Origin: Planctomycetota bacterium
GTDB lineage: Bacteria > Planctomycetota > Phycisphaerae > UBA1845 > PWPN01
Assembly: GCA_029550525.1 (NCBI GenBank)
Contig: JAKPHF010000050.1
Span: 1 to 64,000 of the forward strand
Direction of reading: 5' to 3'
DNA: 64,000 bases
The notes beneath the pieces were generated by a model that did not search any database, was not told the origin of the DNA, and was given only the letters and a program-made list of their open reading frames with translations. Both the position numbers and the translations under genes were made by a program. This document shows, piece by piece, positions 59,639 to 64,000 of this stretch (position 1 is the first letter of the stretch; each line of letters starts with the position of its first letter).

Positions 59639-61090
59639 TTAACCGCCGAGGAGGCCGAGCACGCTCTGGGCGGTTTGGTTGGCCAAGGCCAGAACGCTGG
59701 TTCCGGCGTTGACCAGGATCTGGTTGCGGGTCAGCCGGGAGGTTTCCGCGGCAAAATCGGTGTCGCGGATGGCCGACTCGCTGGCGGTGAGGTTCTCCAT
59801 GGTGATCGTCAACGAGTTGATGTTGGTCTGGAGCGTGTTGCGCTCGAACGCTCCGAGCCGGCCGCGGAGAACCGCGACCTGGCGGATCGCCTCATTGACG
59901 ATTTCGGACGCCCGGTTCTGCTGGGCGGGCGTGCCCATGGCCTCGAATGCGCCGCCTTCCATAATCTGGCTGAGGAACCCGACGTTGGTGTTGCCCAGCT
60001 TGGTGGCGGCTACGGACTGCACGCCGAGGTTGACCTGCTGATTGGTCGAAACATCCGGCCCGAGCTGGAAGAGCGCTCCACCACCGATGATGGCGAACTC
60101 GGTCACGCCGACGGTGTTGAAGGCCTCGTTCAGCACGACGCTCAAGTCGAGCGTTCGGGTGTTGAGCATGAGCTCAAGCCCGCGTCCACGAGCGGTGGCA
60201 CCGTTGATAAGCGCGACCGCGTCGCGGCCCTCGTCACGCAGCTTGGGATTGCCCGCGGCATCCTCGGGCACGAACGGCGTGCCCCCGGCGAGGTCGCGGA
60301 CGGACACGAACTGGTCGCTGCCGTAACCGACGCTGCGGAGCACGATGCCACTGCTGGCGTTGCCCGGCGTGGCCGAAGCGGCGGTCACGCCAGTGGCACC
60401 GCTTTCGGCGTTGATGGCCCGGATGATCTGGTCCATGGTCACGCCGGCGTCCCACTCGAACGTGGTGACGCCCTTGGCGCCCTGGATTTCGATGGCGATG
60501 CGCTGGCCCGCCGGCACGGCCGAGTGCCGCCAGAAGAGCTCGGCTTTCTGAGCGCTGGTGGTCACGTTCACGGTGACCGGAATGAACGAGGCGTTCCCGA
60601 ACTGGGCGCCGGTCACCGTCACGCCGGCCAGATGCGCGGGGTTCACGCCGCTGGTCACGTAGTCGAGCGAGCCGTTCAGGAGCTTGCGCCCGGCGAACGT
60701 GGTGGTGTTCGCGATACGGGTGATGGACTCGATGGCCGAGTCGATCTGAAGCTGGTTGGCCCGCTTCTCGTCGTCTGACAGTGCCGCATTATTGGCGGTC
60801 TCGACGATCAGCCCCTGGATATCCACGAGCAAGGCCGCCACTTCGTTCAACGCCCCTTCGGTGGTGGCGATGATGTTGATGGCCCGCTGTGAGTTGCTGA
60901 TGGCCTTGTTGACGCCGGCGATTTCGGCACGTAACGCTTCCGAATTGATAAGCCCGGCAGGGTCGTCGGCCCCGCGGTTGATCCGCAATCCACTGGAGAG
61001 CCGTTCCAGCGAGATCTGGAGATCCCGATGGGTCTGGCGCAGTGTTCGCTGAGCGACAATTGCCGGGACGTTGGTGTTGATCCTAGCCAT
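59639..61090 (-). CDS. flagellin, paralogue 1
   Basis: 483 residues. D0/D1 ends are MARINTNVPAIVAQRTLRQTH, LRINRGADDPAGLINSEALR, and ESAIRDTDFAAETSRLTRNQ ending SVLGLLGG. The middle includes VNVTTSAQKAELFWRHSAVP. It begins 58 bp after csrA and has no promoter of its own that I can see. AAGGAGG lies 8 nt before ATG but inside a hairpin loop, so translation is probably blocked when CsrA is free. This is the copy most directly wired to the FliW-CsrA switch. Confidence 0.95.
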   Translation of the reverse strand: MARINTNVPAIVAQRTLRQTHRDLQISLERLSSGLRINRGADDPAGLINSEALRAEIAGVNKAISNSQRAINIIATTEGALNEVAALLVDIQGLIVETANNAALSDDEKRANQLQIDSAIESITRIANTTTFAGRKLLNGSLDYVTSGVNPAHLAGVTVTGAQFGNASFIPVTVNVTTSAQKAELFWRHSAVPAGQRIAIEIQGAKGVTTFEWDAGVTMDQIIRAINAESGATGVTAASATPGNASSGIVLRSVGYGSDQFVSVRDLAGGTPFVPEDAAGNPKLRDEGRDAVALINGATARGRGLELMLNTRTLDLSVVLNEAFNTVGVTEFAIIGGGALFQLGPDVSTNQQVNLGVQSVAATKLGNTNVGFLSQIMEGGAFEAMGTPAQQNRASEIVNEAIRQVAVLRGRLGAFERNTLQTNINSLTITMENLTASESAIRDTDFAAETSRLTRNQILVNAGTSVLALANQTAQSVLGLLGG

Positions 61091-61094
61091 TTTG

Positions 61095-61110
61095 CAATCC
61101 TCCTTGATTG
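61095..61110 (-). promoter_or_regulatory. probable CsrA-binding hairpin over the flagellin 1 ribosome site
   Basis: On the transcript CAATC pairs with GATTG around the loop AAGGAG, placing the GGA and the Shine-Dalgarno in the loop just 4 nt before ATG. This is the classic CsrA target layout. A second perfect 8-bp hairpin (61122-61140) lies upstream in the same 58-nt leader. Confidence 0.65.
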
Positions 61111-61148
61111 TCTTGGCTACGATCCGTCATCTTGACGGATGGGGGCGT

Positions 61149-61400
61149 TCAGCCCTTGTCGGGGACTCGGGTTTCCGACTGAGGGCTGCCTGCCACGTTG
61201 GCAATGTCCTCCGGCTTCACACTGGCCGCTTCACGGTTTTCACGTTTAATGGCGTCGTAGACTTCTTTGCGATGGACGGGGATCTCCGGTGGAGCGTTGA
61301 TCCCGAGTCTGACTTTGTCGCCACGGATATCGACGACCGTAATTTCGATGTCGTCGCCAATCATGATTGTCTGGTCGCGTTGCCTGGATAGCACCAACAT
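61149..61400 (-). CDS. csrA: carbon storage regulator / translational repressor CsrA
   Basis: RNA-binding dimer that blocks translation at GGA-containing hairpins, 83 residues. The core [48 protein letters not shown] is complete, with R44-type residues retained in the VHRKEV segment. A 25-residue polar tail follows, as in many non-gamma species. AAGGAG lies 6 nt before ATG. It sits between fliW, its antagonist, and a flagellin gene whose leader has a fitting site. Confidence 0.95.
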   Translation of the reverse strand: MLVLSRQRDQTIMIGDDIEITVVDIRGDKVRLGINAPPEIPVHRKEVYDAIKRENREAASVKPEDIANVAGSPQSETRVPDKG

Positions 61401-61617
61401 CCTCGGCTCCTTCCTTGGCCATGCCGATGCTGCTTGGTCACCCTGTTCAGCGCTGAGGGAAGCGTCTGGCTCGACGGCGGATGGATCGGCGTACCGGACC
61501 GCCACAGCCTCGACGTACTGAACACCGATAGCGACGCAGTCGATTCGGCCGGAGCGTATGCCCCCCATCCGAGGAGGGCCTACTCAATTATAGGACGTTC
61601 CGGCCGTCCCGACGCGC

Positions 61618-62070
61618 CTAGGCGGTCTTGGTCACGGCCTCCTGCCGCTGGGCAAGACTCATCAGGGGATGCCGGGTCGAGTACCGGCGGTCCGACAGGA
61701 CCAACTGCCGCCCCTGACGGGTTTCCACGTTGACCACCAGGGGACCCTGGAGGTTGCCGGTCAGCATGCTGTCCACCTTATTGACGATGGTAAACACTTG
61801 GGCAGCAGACGGATCGGTCAACCCGATCTGCGACAGCTCTTCCAGTTTGACCGGGACCACGTAGTCGGGGACAAACAGGCGCGGGTCGCACACGACGAAG
61901 GCCAGGTCGGCCCGATCCACCGCCTGGAGCCAGTAAAAGACACTGTTCTCCGCGGTCTGGATCAGGGCGTAGTCGTGCTGATCCGGGAATCCCAAGACGC
62001 CCTTGGGGAAGTGGATCAGCCGGCGTTCATCGACCTCCAGCGATCCGAAACGCGACGTTGCGATGATCAT
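61618..62070 (-). CDS. fliW: flagellar assembly factor FliW
   Basis: 150-residue partner-switch protein that binds flagellin or CsrA. When flagellin has been exported, FliW is free to bind CsrA and lift repression. Typical segments are FGSLEVDERRLIHFPKGVLGFPD near the start, FYWLQAVDRADLAFVVCDP, and LQGPLVVNVETRQGRQLVLSDRRYSTRHPL. AGGAG lies 6 nt before ATG. It precedes csrA by 217 bp on the same strand. The 334-bp gap upstream to flgL shows no gene. Confidence 0.94.
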   Translation of the reverse strand: MIIATSRFGSLEVDERRLIHFPKGVLGFPDQHDYALIQTAENSVFYWLQAVDRADLAFVVCDPRLFVPDYVVPVKLEELSQIGLTDPSAAQVFTIVNKVDSMLTGNLQGPLVVNVETRQGRQLVLSDRRYSTRHPLMSLAQRQEAVTKTA

Positions 62071-62404
62071 CGCACTCTCCTGGTCTTGACCCATCCATTT
62101 GCGATTGGCGAGCGACCGTGCCATCGGTGTCACCGGGGGGCGCCATCCGTAGCGCCCGGCCTCTCCGGGAGGGACCGACCACCTCCATTTGCACGGAAGT
62201 CGCCTGCGACTTCCTGATCGCGACCCGGCTGAACCAACCGCCGGGCAATCCGTGCCGCCACTGCTGGGTCGATCAGGTGCGGCACGCTTCGTTCCCACTC
62301 CTGCGTTCTTTGTGCTCTCTTTCCGAAACCGCCTGTCCCTTCGGGCTGACGGTTCAAGTTGCGTTCTCCGGTCTAAATCTTCCGCTCCATTCGCGTCCGC
62401 GTCC

Positions 62405-64000
62405 TCAATCGAGGAAGTTCAACAACGTCATCTGAAGCAGACGTGGACCGGTCAGCAGGTTTCCCTGCAAGGCGATCTGCGCCTGCTGGAACCGAGTGAT
62501 GGCCTCGGTGTAGTCCAGATCCTTCACTTCACTGAGCAGGGCACGGGTGGCGGTGACCGCGTCTTCGGTCATGTGCAGCCGCGTGGTCATGGATCGCGAC
62601 CGCGCCCCGACGGTGCCTTGCAGTTCGCTGGCCCGGGTCATGAATCGCTTGATGGTCTCGGCGGCCCGGGTGATCTGCTGCTCCTGAACGTGCGACGGAT
62701 TGCTCACGGTCAGGGCGTCGTACAGTTCGAACAGTGCGCTGAACACGCTGTCGACCCGAACGGGATTCACGTCGCCGCCGAGGATTTCGCCCGTGCCTGC
62801 ATCGTCGCGCTGGAGGATGCCCAGGTCTTCGGCGGCGGTCGAAAAGTTCATGGCTTCGACGCGAAAGGTGTCCGACCCGGTCGTGCCATCGACGAGTCGG
62901 AGGCCGTTGCCGACGGGGGCGAGCGAAGCGGTGACGTTTACACCTGCAGCGGTGGCGGCGGCGTTGATTCGTGCGATAACGTCCTGCACGGTGGTGGCGC
63001 CGGCGAGGCTCACTTCGAAGCTCGAGCCATCGCGAGCGACGACACGGAACTCGGGCTGGCCGTCCTTGATGCCCACGCCGCGGCCCTCGTTGAGGCTGGC
63101 CAGGCTGGTGCCGCCGTGCATGGAGCGGATGCCGAGCAACTCGGCGGTGTTGCCGCCCGCTTCGCCGACGCTCATGGACAGGCCCGAGACAAGGTTGATG
63201 ACGTTCAATCCGGTTCCGGCCGCGTTGATCTCGGCCCGCACGCTCAGGCCGCAGCCATTGATCATGTTGAGGACGTCGCCGATGGTCTCGGCGGTGCTGA
63301 GGTCGATGGTTTCGGCGTTCAGACCGATTTGAATCCGAATGGATCCGAGATTGGCACCGGCCCCGCCAAACAACGAGTCGATGCGGGTGGTGGTGGTTAG
63401 TCGCGGCTGAAGATCCTGCCCGACCACGCCAGCCGCCTGGTTCGCGAGCAGCCCCAGATCGCGGGCGGTGACGCCCTGGCCGGTTTCGGCCACGGTGATG
63501 GTGCCGGCGGCCACGCTGAGGCGGATGCCGTTGCCGGCGGGATTCAGCGTGGCGTTGAACTGCCCGCCCGGCCCCGTGGTCAGGCCCGCCGAAGCGGCCG
63601 CCTGATTGATGGCGTCGATCACGTCGCCGACGGTGTCGGCTCGGGTGAGATCCACGTTGAACGTGATGGCGGGGTTGTCGAGCGTGATGCGGATGCGGCC
63701 GCGCTGAACGCCCGCGCCGGCGGCTCCGGCGACGTCGGCCAGCCGCGTGTCGCGCGTCACGGCCGGATTAAGATCGACGTTGCCGGCGACCTCACCCGAC
63801 AGCATGCCGAACAGCTCGGCACCGTTCAGGTTGAACACGGGCGTCTGCTGGTAATCGACGCGGGATCGCATCTCGCCGGTATCGCCCCGATATTCGACGC
63901 CGCCGGTGGTCTGCGTGAAAGGCGGCTGCGTGGTCTGCTGGCCGCCGAACAATTGGATGCCCCGATACGTCCGATTGCCGACGCTGACGAGCTGATTGAT
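62405..64000 (-). CDS. flgL: flagellar hook-filament junction protein FlgL (5' end outside window)
   Basis: Hook-associated protein 3, incomplete: the frame is open to the window edge, where the visible part begins INQLVSVGNRTYRGIQLFGG, matching the FlgL segment before its variable region. At least 531 residues are present, well above the usual 300-450. Three or more Flagellin_IN-like repeats (GAGVQRGRIRI, GAGANLGSIRI, GRGVGIKDGQPEF) fill the middle. The C-terminal D0 helix ends FQQAQIALQGNLLTGPRLLQMTLLNFLD. It belongs with fliW and csrA in the usual order. Confidence 0.92.
   Translation of the reverse strand: MNQLVSVGNRTYRGIQLFGGQQTTQPPFTQTTGGVEYRGDTGEMRSRVDYQQTPVFNLNGAELFGMLSGEVAGNVDLNPAVTRDTRLADVAGAAGAGVQRGRIRITLDNPAITFNVDLTRADTVGDVIDAINQAAASAGLTTGPGGQFNATLNPAGNGIRLSVAAGTITVAETGQGVTARDLGLLANQAAGVVGQDLQPRLTTTTRIDSLFGGAGANLGSIRIQIGLNAETIDLSTAETIGDVLNMINGCGLSVRAEINAAGTGLNVINLVSGLSMSVGEAGGNTAELLGIRSMHGGTSLASLNEGRGVGIKDGQPEFRVVARDGSSFEVSLAGATTVQDVIARINAAATAAGVNVTASLAPVGNGLRLVDGTTGSDTFRVEAMNFSTAAEDLGILQRDDAGTGEILGGDVNPVRVDSVFSALFELYDALTVSNPSHVQEQQITRAAETIKRFMTRASELQGTVGARSRSMTTRLHMTEDAVTATRALLSEVKDLDYTEAITRFQQAQIALQGNLLTGPRLLQMTLLNFLD

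Overview
The window looks like chromosomal DNA of a flagellated, GC-rich member of the Planctomycetota (Phycisphaerae-like or a related uncultured lineage). This is inferred from the gene set: a fliW-csrA-flagellin locus with three flagellins, FliD and FlgL proteins swollen with Flagellin_IN repeats, formylglycine sulfatases, a Tat-exported Gfo/Idh/MocA oxidoreductase and enolase-superfamily enzyme, a secreted protein with a terminal dockerin-like repeat, and an EF-Tu with a rebuilt switch I region. No rRNA, CRISPR, prophage or transposase was seen.

Layout. 1-16.8 kb (minus strand) is the classic translation/transcription block: tRNA-Thr, tuf, rpmG, tRNA-Trp, secE, nusG, rplK, rplA, rplJ, rplL, rpoB, a GNAT acetyltransferase inserted between rpoB and rpoC, rpoC, rpsL, rpsG. 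Two good sigma-70 promoters in tandem precede tRNA-Thr. 17-19.8 kb (plus) holds a membrane protein, a small siroheme sulfite-reductase-like protein and a YeiH-family transporter. 19.8-23.7 kb (minus) is fliS and a giant fliD. 23.9-27.4 kb (minus) is the most unusual part: seven tiny genes, each with its own strong ribosome site, encoding 41-95 residue exported peptides that share a basic N-terminus, a hydrophobic segment with Gln/Asn just before a Cys at residue 23-27, and unrelated short tails. A BNR-repeat sialidase-like gene lies among them.

27.6-46.6 kb is mixed metabolism: purE-mtnA; a GH9 glycosidase, SGNH esterase, Gfo/Idh/MocA, MLE-like enzyme and HlyD adaptor (plus); a dockerin-tailed secreted protein; transketolase; a SIS-domain arabinose-5-phosphate isomerase-like protein; an orphan CbiO-type ATPase bracketed by degenerate inverted repeats; purC; a secreted coiled-coil protein; and a 2-hydroxyacid dehydrogenase. 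46.9-55.1 kb has two divergent sulfatases and a TetR-MFP-RND efflux operon whose genes overlap by 4 nt.

55.4-64 kb (minus) is flagellar: flgL (cut by the window end), fliW, csrA, then three flagellin genes. The first flagellin has a Shine-Dalgarno inside a small hairpin loop, as expected for a CsrA site. The other two share an upstream AGCTAAAGCCC element and have long structured leaders. Intergenic regions through the window carry several families of degenerate inverted repeats at gene ends.
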